Assembly: GCA_001897525.1 (NCBI GenBank)
Contig: MKTB01000032.1
Coordinates: forward strand, 1 to 43,937
From: Bacteroidetes bacterium 43-16
Lineage (GTDB): Bacteria; Bacteroidota; Bacteroidia; Chitinophagales; Chitinophagaceae
Direction: 5' to 3'
DNA: 43,937 nt
The notes below the pieces were generated by a model, which saw nothing but the letters and a program-made list of their open reading frames with translations, was not told the DNA's origin and ran no database searches. Below, in pieces: positions 1 through 7,910 of this stretch. Both the position numbers and the translations under genes were made by a program. Every line of letters starts with the position of its first letter. The stretch's first letter is position 1.

Positions 1-48
1 CTGTTGATGGGCGTTATAAACACTTGCCCAGTGGTTGCCAAACCACAT
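1..48 (-). CDS. Possible start of the gene after traG (partial)
   Basis: Downstream of traG on the minus strand an ATG at 46-48 opens a frame that runs to the window edge without a stop (16 codons, beginning M-W-F-G-N-H-W). In this element class further tra genes follow traG closely, so a start here is plausible. Too little is visible to name the product, and an open frame of 16 codons is weak evidence by itself. Confidence 0.3.
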   Translation of the reverse strand, partial: MWFGNHWASVYNAHQQ

Positions 49-61
49 TCACTATATGCCC

Positions 62-2455
62 TTATGGGCGCACGAGGTATTCCTCCAAACTAACTTCGGT
101 GGCATAGACTGCCGAGTGCGTACCACCTAAGCCAATCCAAACCTCCTTGTACAGTCGGCTGGCATCGTTGTTCATATTAATGGAAAGCACCTGACCTTTC
201 TCCTTATCGGTAAGTCCTAGCATTGCCTGTATATCATCGAACTTGTTCATATACTTGCGTTGGTCTAGGAGTATCTTGCAGTCGGAATTGTTGATGATAC
301 TTTCTTTCACAATAGGCGACTGGATAATGTCATCGACCTCTTGCGTTACGACAATTGCTTCACCGAAAAACTTCCTAACCGTTTTGAAGAGATATTTTAT
401 ATATTCCGCCATTCCTTCCTTCGCAATCGCCTTCCAGGCTTCTTCGATTAAGATGAGCTTACGGATACCTTTTAGCCTTCTCATTTTGTTGATGAAGACC
501 TCCATGATAATGATGGTCACTATCGGGAATAAAATTTTGTGATCCTTGATGGCATCAATTTCAAACACGATGAAGCGTTTGGAAAGTAAGTCTAATTGCT
601 TATTGGAGTTTAACAGGTAATCATATTCACCACCTTTGTAGTAAGGTTCGAGTACATTCAGGAAATTGGCAATGTCAAAGTCTTTTTCCCTTACCTGTTT
701 TTCCTCCAATACCTTGCGGTAATCACCTTTTACATATTCATAAAAGCCATTGAAGGACGGATACACATTCTCCGCTCTGATGCGTTCGATATACCCGCTT
801 ACTGCATTGGAAAGCGCAACTTCTTCTGAACGGGTTGGCGGCTCATCGTCACGTTTCCATAAGGTCAGTATCAAAGTCTTGATACTTTCCCGCTTCTCAA
901 TGTCGAACACGCCATCATCGGTATAGAATGGGTTAAAGGCAATGGGATTATCTTCGGTATAAGTGAAGTAAACACCGTCTTCGCCTTTGGTCTTCCCTTT
1001 AATGAGTTCGCATAAGCCCTGATAAGAGTTACCCGTATCTACCAACAGTACGTGTGCGCCCTGTTCGTAATACTGCCGTACCATATGGTTTGTGAAAAAT
1101 GATTTACCCGAACCAGACGGACCAAGTATAAACTTATTCCGGTTGGTGATGATACCCCGCTTCATTGGCAGGTCAGAAATATCCAAATGGATAGGTTTTC
1201 CAGTAAGCCTGTCGGCCATCTTGATACCGAACGGCGAGGGCGAATTGTGGTAGTTGGTTTCTTCCGTAAAGAAACACAGTGCAGGCTCAATAAATGTGTA
1301 AAAACTTTCTTCACTCGGAAAGTCGCCTGCATTGCCGGGCATACCTGCCCAGTACAAAGTGGCTACATCCGTGGTATTGTGGCGTGGCTTACATTCCATC
1401 AGCGCCAACGCACTACCGCAATCGTTCTTTAGCTGTTTCAGTTCCGAAGGGTCTTCTGACCAAGCCATAATGTTAAAGTGCGCACGGATAGAAGACAGCC
1501 CGAAGCTGTGGGCTTCGTTCAGGTACTTCTCTATCCACTCTTTGTTGATCTGGTTGGCACGGCTGTACCTTGCCAGTGAGTGCATATTCCTTGCGGACTT
1601 TTCAAACTTTTGTAAATTGTCTTCGCTGTTATCTAAAAATAAATACTGGTTATAGATATGGTTACAGCTAAGGAGCAGACCTACAGGTGCGGCGAATGAC
1701 AAACGGCAATCACTCCGGTCGGTAGAGAGCTTTTCAAAACGGGTATCTGCCGATACAGTTCCGGGTAGATCGTCTGTGTCAGAAAGCGTGTGCAGGCTTA
1801 GCCTCTTGTTTCCGATGCGTACTTCTTCTGTACCGAGCGCGATGTCCTGCATCGGTGTTCCTGCTTCCCTTGATAAAGTGAGATACTGCTCTAACAATCC
1901 CTGTGTGTCCTCCGTTCCGATAATCTCCTCTTCTGTAAGGCGTTTCAGGGTTATAAACCCGCTATCGTTCACGATACGCTCAAACTGGGCCACCGCCTCC
2001 ATGAAGTGGTGTATCGTTTCCTTGTTCCTGATTTCCTTTGGTATCAGTGTGCCTTTACAAAGCGAACTGAAGTTACTTTGCATCCGCATCCTATCCTTAG
2101 TAGTCTTGGTCAGGAATAGGTAGCAGTAATGGTTTAGAAACGGCCGCTCATTGAAATGGCGTTGGTAGGATTTTGATAAAAAACTCTGGTCTTCCATTGC
2201 CAAATCCGGCGAATAGCTTTCTTTGATGTACCAATCCTGTTTGTGAATGACCGTAAAATCAGGCAAGGTTTTAATCGCCTTGTGCCAGGCGGAATGTATC
2301 ACTTCATACTCAACAGAAGCTACTGTGAACAGTTCCGGCAAACGCACTTCAAAACAAGTGGTAATGTCTGCATCTTTGGAAAGAATGCAATTGTTCTCTA
2401 CTGCCAACAAAGGAAATTTGTTTTCCAGTGTAGTGGTTTTTGCTACGTTTCTCAT
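62..2455 (-). CDS. traG: TraG, VirB4-type conjugation ATPase
   Basis: Cytoplasmic or membrane-bound ATPase that powers assembly of, and transfer through, the mating-pair type IV secretion channel. The 797-residue length fits the Bacteroidota conjugative-transposon TraG family. A Walker A motif GPSGSGKS lies at residues 445-452, and a Walker B-like strand LILIEEAW lies near residue 667, followed by the helicase-like region with VVTQEVDDI. The N-terminal half has the VirB4 family layout. The ATG overlaps the traF stop by 4 bp (ATGA), indicating translational coupling in a traE-traF-traG transcript. The next gene appears to start just before the window edge. Assignment is secure from motif content and gene order. 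Confidence 0.95.
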   Translation of the reverse strand: MRNVAKTTTLENKFPLLAVENNCILSKDADITTCFEVRLPELFTVASVEYEVIHSAWHKAIKTLPDFTVIHKQDWYIKESYSPDLAMEDQSFLSKSYQRHFNERPFLNHYCYLFLTKTTKDRMRMQSNFSSLCKGTLIPKEIRNKETIHHFMEAVAQFERIVNDSGFITLKRLTEEEIIGTEDTQGLLEQYLTLSREAGTPMQDIALGTEEVRIGNKRLSLHTLSDTDDLPGTVSADTRFEKLSTDRSDCRLSFAAPVGLLLSCNHIYNQYLFLDNSEDNLQKFEKSARNMHSLARYSRANQINKEWIEKYLNEAHSFGLSSIRAHFNIMAWSEDPSELKQLKNDCGSALALMECKPRHNTTDVATLYWAGMPGNAGDFPSEESFYTFIEPALCFFTEETNYHNSPSPFGIKMADRLTGKPIHLDISDLPMKRGIITNRNKFILGPSGSGKSFFTNHMVRQYYEQGAHVLLVDTGNSYQGLCELIKGKTKGEDGVYFTYTEDNPIAFNPFYTDDGVFDIEKRESIKTLILTLWKRDDEPPTRSEEVALSNAVSGYIERIRAENVYPSFNGFYEYVKGDYRKVLEEKQVREKDFDIANFLNVLEPYYKGGEYDYLLNSNKQLDLLSKRFIVFEIDAIKDHKILFPIVTIIIMEVFINKMRRLKGIRKLILIEEAWKAIAKEGMAEYIKYLFKTVRKFFGEAIVVTQEVDDIIQSPIVKESIINNSDCKILLDQRKYMNKFDDIQAMLGLTDKEKGQVLSINMNNDASRLYKEVWIGLGGTHSAVYATEVSLEEYLVRP

Positions 2456-2781
2456 ACGGTGTTCTGTTTAGGTGTGAATTTTAAATAGCGGTGTACAGGC
2501 TTGCGGCAAATGATATAGCGGGGGTGCCTTTTGTTTGCTGCAATTTTCATCAAGCCGTGTTCGCCGTACTTCCTGTTTAGCGAAAAAGTCTGCCATACAA
2601 TGAGCGAAGCTCCACCTGCGCCAAGGAACAAGCAGATGTAGGAATTTACACCCGCCATATACAGTACCATCACGAAGATCAGCGTACCGAGCAGTCCGCC
2701 GGCGAAAATGAAAAGGTATTGCGCTTTGAGGCCCCTAAATTCCACCGTTCTTCCGATGCCTTTATTGATATGATAATTCAT
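2452..2781 (-). CDS. traF: TraF, DUF4133 conjugation membrane protein
   Basis: Small VirB3-like inner-membrane component of the transfer channel. The protein starts MNYHINKGIGR, the usual DUF4133 beginning with the conserved K-G-(I/V) segment, followed by two hydrophobic helices (about residues 23-65). An in-frame upstream start would add 21 residues but would overlap the traE coding region; the ATG at 2779-2781 gives an 11-bp gap after traE and the family N-terminus, so I chose it. It ends in a basic tail and overlaps traG by 4 bp. Confidence 0.9.
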   Translation of the reverse strand: MNYHINKGIGRTVEFRGLKAQYLFIFAGGLLGTLIFVMVLYMAGVNSYICLFLGAGGASLIVWQTFSLNRKYGEHGLMKIAANKRHPRYIICRKPVHRYLKFTPKQNTV

Positions 2782-2792
2782 AAGGCACAGGA

Positions 2793-3098
2793 TTAAAGGA
2801 AGAATGAGCGCAGGATAGTAGCTGCAACAATCAAGAAGATACACGCACCAAACCAGCTTGCGGCAGTTTTAGAAGTGTCGGGGTCGCCGGAGCTAAACTT
2901 GTTGTACACCTTAACGCCTCCGATGAGCCCAACCACCGCGCCGATGGCGTATATTAATTTGGTTGCGGGGTCGAAATAGCTTGTTACCATTTGGGTAGCT
3001 TCGTTGATACCTGCAGAACCATTTCCCTGTGCAAGAGCACCCATTGCTGACAACGTTGCCACTGCTGCCAGCAAAACTTTTTTTCTCTGTTTTTCCAT
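2793..3098 (-). CDS. traE: TraE, DUF4134 conjugation membrane protein
   Basis: 101-residue VirB2-like (pilin-like) subunit. A signal segment at residues 8-24 ends in ALAQ. A mature region follows with two hydrophobic helices (LIYAIGAVVGLIGG and ACIFLIVAATILRS) separated by the polar, typical YNKFSSGDPDT loop. The first gene of the traE-traF-traG transcript; it has its own upstream region with a phased repeat at 3191-3223 and is separated from the preceding operon by a terminator at 3245-3278. Confidence 0.9.
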   Translation of the reverse strand: MEKQRKKVLLAAVATLSAMGALAQGNGSAGINEATQMVTSYFDPATKLIYAIGAVVGLIGGVKVYNKFSSGDPDTSKTAASWFGACIFLIVAATILRSFFL

Positions 3099-3190
3099 AA
3101 TTGAAACACATTAATTTGTTACTGTTTATCCCGCACCTTGCGAGCTTTCGGAACAAATGTCTAATGGAAAAAGAGGCATTGCCCTAAAGT

Positions 3191-3223
3191 GGCAGTCAGA
3201 GGAAGTATTTGGCCGCGAGTGGC
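3191..3223 (-). promoter_or_regulatory. Phased GCC repeat, traE promoter region
   Basis: Read on the minus strand, GCC or a close variant recurs every 10 bp (plus-strand GGC at 3191, 3211 and 3221, with GGA at 3201). The units are GCCACTCGCG, GCCAAATACT, TCCTCTGACT, GCCACTTTAG. The last unit runs into a TTTAG segment that could be the -7 region. The block lies about 90 bp upstream of traE and resembles five other blocks in the window. The regulator is not known. Confidence 0.6.
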
Positions 3224-3244
3224 ATTACAGCAGATGCTTAGCCA

Positions 3245-3278
3245 TAAAAAAACGCCAAACTTTTTACGGTTTGACGTT
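3245..3278 (-). terminator. Intrinsic terminator after the traA-D/paralog operon
   Basis: On the minus strand, a 10-bp stem (AACGTCAAAC with GTTTGGCGTT, one G-U pair) and an 8-nt loop are followed by a run of U. It begins 20 bp past the stop of the gene at 3298-4377. It separates that operon from traE. Confidence 0.8.
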
Positions 3279-3297
3279 GGTTGACCAGGGAGGTATT

Positions 3298-4377
3298 CTA
3301 CATTTTCCGCCCTTTTTTACTTTGTTGGTTCTGTGAGGTTTTAATGGGTTTGTTCTGCTGCTTTTCTCTTTTTAGTTGCGCTAAATTTTCTTTGATTTTT
3401 TGAGGAACATAGATGTCTTCCCATTTGGCTTGTTTCGCGGTAAAATTCATTTGTAATCCTGTTTCCCTCAACCCGTCTTTAAGATCGAATCCGTGCAGTC
3501 TGTTCCAACCTATCGGGTCCATTTTAATCTCGCTTGGTATTTCCACTACTACCAGATCTTTAGGAATTTTGGTAATGGTTTCATAGTCTATCTCACCCAA
3601 TTCTTTTTTTTGACGATTATAGGGTATGACATATTTTTCAGTTGTATCATTGAAATAGTCTTCAATTTGGGAGAACCCAATACCATTGGATAAAAAATCA
3701 TCTTTGGGCCTAAGTTTATCCATTCGCAAATCCACATAGAATGTGTGCTCCTCAATTTCAATCGTAGGTAACATCCCCTTGTTTACCCGCATGTCATAAG
3801 CTTCCTTAATCATTATATCCAAATCGCTATTTTGACGAATATAGTCAAGGGAGCAATTGTACTTACTGCTCATACCCGTCGGGTCAATATCGCCCATTCT
3901 TGGTACGGTAATAATAGCAAAGCTGTGTTTTCCGGTAATGTAGGCATCTATTCCATTTTCTGTTCTGTCTGCATCAAGGCGTTTGGAGTTTCTGTTGTAC
4001 ACAAACTCATAATGTGTACCATAGTCTTTCATCTCGTCAAAAAACAGTTTCCTTTCTTCAGGTCGGTATTTCTCGACTAATGCTAGTTGGTTTATATCGA
4101 AAAGATATTTAGTTCCGTCAATTTCGATTTCCGGCTTCCCTTCCAGCCAATCAATATAGCCCTTTGCGTCGTCAATATTATGAGGAAATGTCTTCCTACT
4201 TCCTGACATTTTGCTGTCGTCCAGTCCAACGATATACCCATATTCAGGAAAGTCCTCTTTTCGGTAGGTGATGATAAGATTGTCTGTAGACTTTTCCGGT
4301 ACATTGTTCTTGTGACTTGCTATTATATGCCCTCTATATTCTTCCAGAATATAATCGGGATCATCTTTTTTAATCAT
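3298..4377 (-). CDS. Unknown element protein with two tandem repeat domains, long paralog
   Basis: No known family recognised. The protein (359 residues) has an extra N-terminal part (about 1-80) and then two copies of a repeat of roughly 115-130 residues. Each copy opens with a strand like IEIDGTKYLFD or IEIEEHTFYVD and ends in a V/I-x-x-P segment followed by DPTGM or DPIGW and a helix. The region from about residue 81 on is paralogous to the whole of the next gene (4405-5229); shared blocks include RVNKG-LPTI, PKDD and ITKIPK-L. It ends in SKKGRKM, a C-terminus shared with two other proteins here. It is last in the traA-traD transcript, with a terminator directly after it. Soluble, no signal peptide. 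Its job is unknown; operon position suggests a transfer-linked role or a transferred effector. Confidence 0.75.
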   Translation of the reverse strand: MIKKDDPDYILEEYRGHIIASHKNNVPEKSTDNLIITYRKEDFPEYGYIVGLDDSKMSGSRKTFPHNIDDAKGYIDWLEGKPEIEIDGTKYLFDINQLALVEKYRPEERKLFFDEMKDYGTHYEFVYNRNSKRLDADRTENGIDAYITGKHSFAIITVPRMGDIDPTGMSSKYNCSLDYIRQNSDLDIMIKEAYDMRVNKGMLPTIEIEEHTFYVDLRMDKLRPKDDFLSNGIGFSQIEDYFNDTTEKYVIPYNRQKKELGEIDYETITKIPKDLVVVEIPSEIKMDPIGWNRLHGFDLKDGLRETGLQMNFTAKQAKWEDIYVPQKIKENLAQLKREKQQNKPIKTSQNQQSKKGRKM

Positions 4378-4404
4378 AATTCTATACTTAAATTATTGCA
4401 ATGA

Positions 4405-5229
4405 TTACATTCTGCGACCACGATTACGCTTATTGACTAAAGGTTTCGTTAGACCAGATTTTATCTTTTCTACTTTTCTTTGTCTCAATTCTTCCAGATT
4501 TTCTTTGATAATATCGGGCAGATCTGTTTTTTCCCAGGGTATTTTGGGGGAGCTGAAGTGCATCCTGAGGTTTGATGTTTTCAAAGCAGTTTTTGCGTCC
4601 CGATTATTCTGCCAATTCCAGCCTACAGGATCTAGCGAGAAACTGTACGGTAGTCTGACTGCTATAAGGTTTTTTGGAATTTCCGTTATCTTCAAATAAT
4701 CGAGTTCTTTTATTTCCCGTTTTTTGGGGTCGTAGGCAAATACATTCTCTCCGAGTACCTGGTCATACTGTGTGAAAGACGGTATAGGTATTCCCACGGA
4801 CTGTGGATCGTCCTTCGGAATAAGCCGATCTTTGTCGAGCACCACATAAAATAAATCTCCTGCAATATCTATGGTCGGAAGAACACCTTTATTTACTCTG
4901 AGATCAAAGGCCTGTTGGTCTACCATAATTTCAAAATCCGTTTTCCCTTTTAGCTGTTCCATTGGTACTTGATACCTTTGCGACATACCAAAGGGATCAA
5001 GTTCTACCAACTCAGGTATTTTTATCCTTACACTTTGTTCGTCTGTCCAGATGGTATGGATGTTCCTGCTATCCAGCCCATACTCAAATTCATATCCCCC
5101 AGGTACATCGGCCATATAACCAAAAGGAATAAAGTTGTTTTCATTTGCTCTTTCTTTCAAGCTTAGACTTTCTACATCAATAAAGAAATCAGTACCATGA
5201 ATATTGATGATTGGCAATTCTCTTTTCAT
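4405..5229 (-). CDS. Unknown element protein with two tandem repeat domains, short paralog
   Basis: 274 residues, a tandem paralog of the adjacent downstream gene (3298-4377). The first repeat starts near residue 6 (INIHGTDFFID), contains VELDPFGMSQRY, and is followed by AFDLRVNKGVLPTID, where the second repeat starts; that contains ITEIPKNL and SLDPVGWNW. The C-terminus is NKRNRGRRM. No signal peptide, membrane helix or catalytic motif is visible. It lies 47 bp downstream of traD and 27 bp upstream of its paralog, so the two were probably born by local duplication inside the operon. CTnDOT has no gene pair of this kind between traD and traE as far as I know. Function unknown. Confidence 0.75.
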   Translation of the reverse strand: MKRELPIINIHGTDFFIDVESLSLKERANENNFIPFGYMADVPGGYEFEYGLDSRNIHTIWTDEQSVRIKIPELVELDPFGMSQRYQVPMEQLKGKTDFEIMVDQQAFDLRVNKGVLPTIDIAGDLFYVVLDKDRLIPKDDPQSVGIPIPSFTQYDQVLGENVFAYDPKKREIKELDYLKITEIPKNLIAVRLPYSFSLDPVGWNWQNNRDAKTALKTSNLRMHFSSPKIPWEKTDLPDIIKENLEELRQRKVEKIKSGLTKPLVNKRNRGRRM

Positions 5230-5276
5230 GATCGTATGTTGTTATTTGTTCATAAACAATAAAGGGGAATTGCCTT

Positions 5277-5912
5277 TCAGACAAACTCCCCGATATCAAA
5301 ATCCTCGAGATTATTTTTCCGCATTAAGGAAGAGCGGACTTCCGTTTCAGAAGTGATTGTGCTGTCCAAAAGTTCGGCAATCTTTCGGGATGCACCCTCA
5401 ATGGAATTTTCCAGCAGGGCGAATAATTCAGTCCCTTGTAATCTTTGAACTATGGCTACCGCTGTTTCCTTTTGAGCTTGTTCCAAACTTTCTTTTTGGA
5501 GCAATGCACCTACGGAGCTTAGTTCTTCATAGGTAACCCCTTGGGCAAGACTGCTATCGCCACCGGATACTCCATACCTGTTCCATTCTTCTTCCTCTTC
5601 CTCCAAATCAGGCATATTTCTGAAAACATCGTCCAGCTCTTCCTGCGGAACCTGAATACTTACATCTTCGTTCTCGTCGTAATCAATGTCTAAATTAGCT
5701 GGGTTTATTTCCGGTTCTGCTATTTGGCTTTCATCGGCAGTGTTTGGCAGTGAAAGGCTTCTTATTGGCTTGGGTTGTCCCATAATACCGGGCAGGTTCA
5801 GGTTAACTTTTTCCTGTTTGGGCTTTTGCTCCAACCTCTTATGAATGACAATCTTATCCTGCAAAAGCAGTACAATCACGATTAGCAGGCATATCACAAT
5901 TACTATTTCCAT
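5277..5912 (-). CDS. traD: TraD-like conjugal transfer protein
   Basis: 211 residues. An N-terminal membrane anchor (about residues 3-18) is followed by a basic turn and a long polar, acidic middle (run of E near residue 100) and a helical C-terminal part. This size and layout, and the position directly after traC, match TraD of Bacteroidota conjugative transposons. No enzymatic motif is seen and the biochemical role is not established. It is not related to the F-plasmid coupling protein TraD; the coupling function here belongs to the ATPase at 13755-15755. Confidence 0.7.
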   Translation of the reverse strand: MEIVIVICLLIVIVLLLQDKIVIHKRLEQKPKQEKVNLNLPGIMGQPKPIRSLSLPNTADESQIAEPEINPANLDIDYDENEDVSIQVPQEELDDVFRNMPDLEEEEEEWNRYGVSGGDSSLAQGVTYEELSSVGALLQKESLEQAQKETAVAIVQRLQGTELFALLENSIEGASRKIAELLDSTITSETEVRSSLMRKNNLEDFDIGEFV

Positions 5913-5924
5913 AAATCGAGAATT

Positions 5925-6230
5925 TTAAAACAGCGCTTTGTATTTTTCTTTATACTCCTTTGAAATTGCATCTTCAAACGCTTCAAAGTGATGGTCAAGT
6001 ATATTGTTCAGATAGGCGAACAACGGTATTTTGTCATCGCCAATTATTTGTACAATACGAGTCAATCGTTCGTGATGCTCCGGGCTTAGGTAGATGCTCT
6101 TGTTACCTCGTGCCTGCACTGTATCCATTTGCAGAAATGTTTGCTCATAGCTTGTTTGTACTTCGTTTTTTGTGATGGCGGAAGTATTGTCTGCAACAAT
6201 AGCGTTCCTCTTTTTATTTGCATTCTTCAT
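5925..6230 (-). CDS. traC: TraC, DUF3408 protein
   Basis: 101 residues. A polar N-terminus is followed by a DUF3408 domain: SIYLSPEHHERLTRIVQ, then ILDHHFEAF and KEYKEKYK. It is a paralog of the upstream gene (6230-6640), which has the same blocks. DUF3408 proteins accompany the ParA-like TraA in these elements and may be DNA-binding partners (helix arrangement similar to ribbon-helix-helix proteins); this is inference. The ATG shares one base with the traB stop, indicating coupled translation. Confidence 0.85.
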   Translation of the reverse strand: MKNANKKRNAIVADNTSAITKNEVQTSYEQTFLQMDTVQARGNKSIYLSPEHHERLTRIVQIIGDDKIPLFAYLNNILDHHFEAFEDAISKEYKEKYKALF

Positions 6231-6640
6231 TATAAAATGGGTTTAAAGCGTTCGTTGAAATAATCTGTAATATCGTCCCCGAACTCCCTAAAGTGGTGTT
6301 CAAGGATATTGTCAATGTATGAGTAGAGTGTTGTTTTTTCTTCCCTCGTTAACTGCACAATGCGGAGCAGCCTTTCGTGATATTCAGGACGTATGTAAAC
6401 CACTTTGCCGCTTCGACCTGACGGAAAGCGGTTGACCAAAAATGTTTCGTCATAGTCCGCTTTCTTTGACGAATTGCTTCGGGATTTTTCCCTGGTTTTG
6501 GGCTTGATTTCGTTTGGTTCTTCCTGTTGCTGATTATTTTGAGGTGGAGCAACTGGCTCATCACCGCTGATGATGTTCATCAAATAATCTTCATCAACAT
6601 TTGGCTTTTTAAAATCTTCGTTTTTGTTATCTGAACTCAT
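6230..6640 (-). CDS. traB: TraB, DUF3408 protein
   Basis: 136 residues. The N-terminal 70 residues are low-complexity and polar (Q/N/E/K rich), followed by a DUF3408 domain: YIRPEYHERLLRIVQ, then YSYIDNILEHHFREFG. It is 12 bp downstream of the ParA-like traA and overlaps traC by one base. Two consecutive DUF3408 genes after a ParA gene is the standard arrangement in CTnDOT-type elements. Confidence 0.85.
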   Translation of the reverse strand: MSSDNKNEDFKKPNVDEDYLMNIISGDEPVAPPQNNQQQEEPNEIKPKTREKSRSNSSKKADYDETFLVNRFPSGRSGKVVYIRPEYHERLLRIVQLTREEKTTLYSYIDNILEHHFREFGDDITDYFNERFKPIL

Positions 6641-6652
6641 AGCTGAATGACT

Positions 6653-7420
6653 TTATAGATGTATGATTTTTAAAAATTCTTCGACAAACAAATCCATTTT
6701 GGTTGCCTTCATCAATTGAGGTTCTGCGGGTAGCAGGCTTGAACGGAACACATAATTTTCGGTATCGTCCGTTTCCTTTCGGAAACGCTTACTGTCCATT
6801 ATCCTTGTTTCCATTATGGGCAGGTTGAGTGTTTTAATGACACTTTGATATGCCTCGTACAAACCTGTTTTTTCCCTACCGTCCACTTGGTTCCAGAACA
6901 GCCACAGCTCTTGTTGCTCATTGCCCTCAATAGTTTTGGGCAGTTCAAGAAAGGCTTTGGTAAAGCCCAATGTGCTTTCCACTACTAAGCGGTCGGCTGT
7001 AATGGGTGAAAAGATAAAGTCCATTATTTTTAAGGTTGTCAATACACCTTTAGTATTGGCAGTTCCAGGCAAGTCGAAGAAAATAACATCGGGCGCAACT
7101 GCCGACTGGCTTACATATTCCGACGCTTTGTCCAAAGCATTTTCAGCCTTGCTTTTGATAATCGGATATGCCTTCTTGTTGATGGTCTGGAATTGCTTCA
7201 TTGCCGCTTTTTTGTGGTAGTCATTCTGCATCAAGGTTTTCTTATCCCGTTCACGCATATTGGTCAGGCTGTGCTGTGGAAAGTCGCAGTCCATTACTAA
7301 CACATTATATCCTAAACGGTAATGAAGCACACTTGCTAGCAAGGTGGTCATTGTTGATTTTCCCACGCCGCCTTTTTGGGTAGAAAAGCTGATTTTTAAG
7401 GTTTTCTTCTTTGTTTCCAT
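6653..7420 (-). CDS. traA: TraA, ParA-like ATPase
   Basis: 255 residues with the deviant Walker A motif KGGVGKS at residues 16-22, the switch strand VLVMDCDFPQHS near residues 40-51, and a Walker B-like DVIFFDLPG near residue 113. ParA/MinD ATPases position DNA or protein complexes; in this element class the first tra gene is of this type, probably acting with the DUF3408 partners at the transfer apparatus or in element segregation. First gene of the transcript traA-traB-traC-traD-paralogs. Its upstream region holds paired palindromes, an octamer array and a phased-repeat promoter about 370 bp away. Confidence 0.9.
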   Translation of the reverse strand: METKKKTLKISFSTQKGGVGKSTMTTLLASVLHYRLGYNVLVMDCDFPQHSLTNMRERDKKTLMQNDYHKKAAMKQFQTINKKAYPIIKSKAENALDKASEYVSQSAVAPDVIFFDLPGTANTKGVLTTLKIMDFIFSPITADRLVVESTLGFTKAFLELPKTIEGNEQQELWLFWNQVDGREKTGLYEAYQSVIKTLNLPIMETRIMDSKRFRKETDDTENYVFRSSLLPAEPQLMKATKMDLFVEEFLKIIHL

Positions 7421-7478
7421 TATTTAAAAATTTATTGTTACACGCCTTGCTTGTTTTACAGGTTTAAATATTTGTCTA

Positions 7479-7531
7479 TTGGAATATTCCTTTTTCACTG
7501 TATTCCTGCATTGGCATTTTGGAATGTTCCT
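7479..7531. promoter_or_regulatory. Two GGAATRTTCC palindromes upstream of traA
   Basis: TTGGAATATTCCT at 7479-7491 and TTGGAATGTTCCT at 7519-7531 are 13-bp near-identical palindromic sites exactly 40 bp apart, i.e. about four helical turns. A related half-site (TATTCCT) lies between them. They lie 60-110 bp upstream of the traA ATG and look like a cooperative operator, possibly for TraA/TraB autoregulation; the binder is unknown. Confidence 0.5.
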
Positions 7532-7617
7532 GTGCCGTTTTACGCTTTCCCTACAACCTTGTAAGGAGTATGATTTGGCAGGTTGTAAACCTTGCAGAAA
7601 ACAAAATGCTTTACCGC

Positions 7618-7673
7618 TTTTATGCTTTTACGTTTTTATAGTTTTATGCTTTTAAAACCTTATGCTTTTATGG
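7618..7673. repeat. Array of seven 8-bp repeats (TTTTATGC type)
   Basis: Seven consecutive octamers with no spacers: TTTTATGC, TTTTACGT, TTTTATAG, TTTTATGC, TTTTAAAA, CCTTATGC, TTTTATGG. A degenerate eighth (TTTACCGC) precedes them. The strict 8-bp period and its place between traA and oriT suggest iterons bound by an element protein, or an A-rich repeated leader of the traA mRNA (minus strand). Confidence 0.65.
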
Positions 7674-7786
7674 CAAACTGCCTGTTTGCAAACCCGATTT
7701 TCTTTCCTGTTTAAATACATTTTTTACTGCCTGCATTAAAACTGTAAGGCAAATAAAACGGATAATTTACCTGCTGTACGATATAT

Positions 7787-7819
7787 GGCAGTGTTTGGCG
7801 TTCAAAGGCAGTGTTTGTC
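7787..7819 (-). promoter_or_regulatory. Phased GCC repeat, traA operon promoter region
   Basis: On the minus strand: GACAAACACT, GCCTTTGAAC, GCCAAACACT, GCCATATATC, i.e. a GCC or GAC every 10 bp (plus-strand GGC at 7787, 7797, 7807 and GTC at 7817). A TATAT segment follows the last unit. If this is the promoter, the traA transcript has a leader of roughly 350 nt that includes the octamer array. Confidence 0.6.
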
Positions 7820-7910
7820 CGGGTATTGCATTGCAATACTCTTACATACAGTTGCTTACTTTGTAAAATGATTTTTATTAACGGATTTATGCAAAAGACT
7901 TTTGACAAAT

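Noticed and set aside
2911-3156. 81-codon frame overlapping traE
   Set aside because: It is a shifted-frame shadow of traE, which has a clear DUF4134 sequence.
7618-7673. CRISPR array
   Set aside because: The repeats are 8 bp with no spacers and no cas gene is present.
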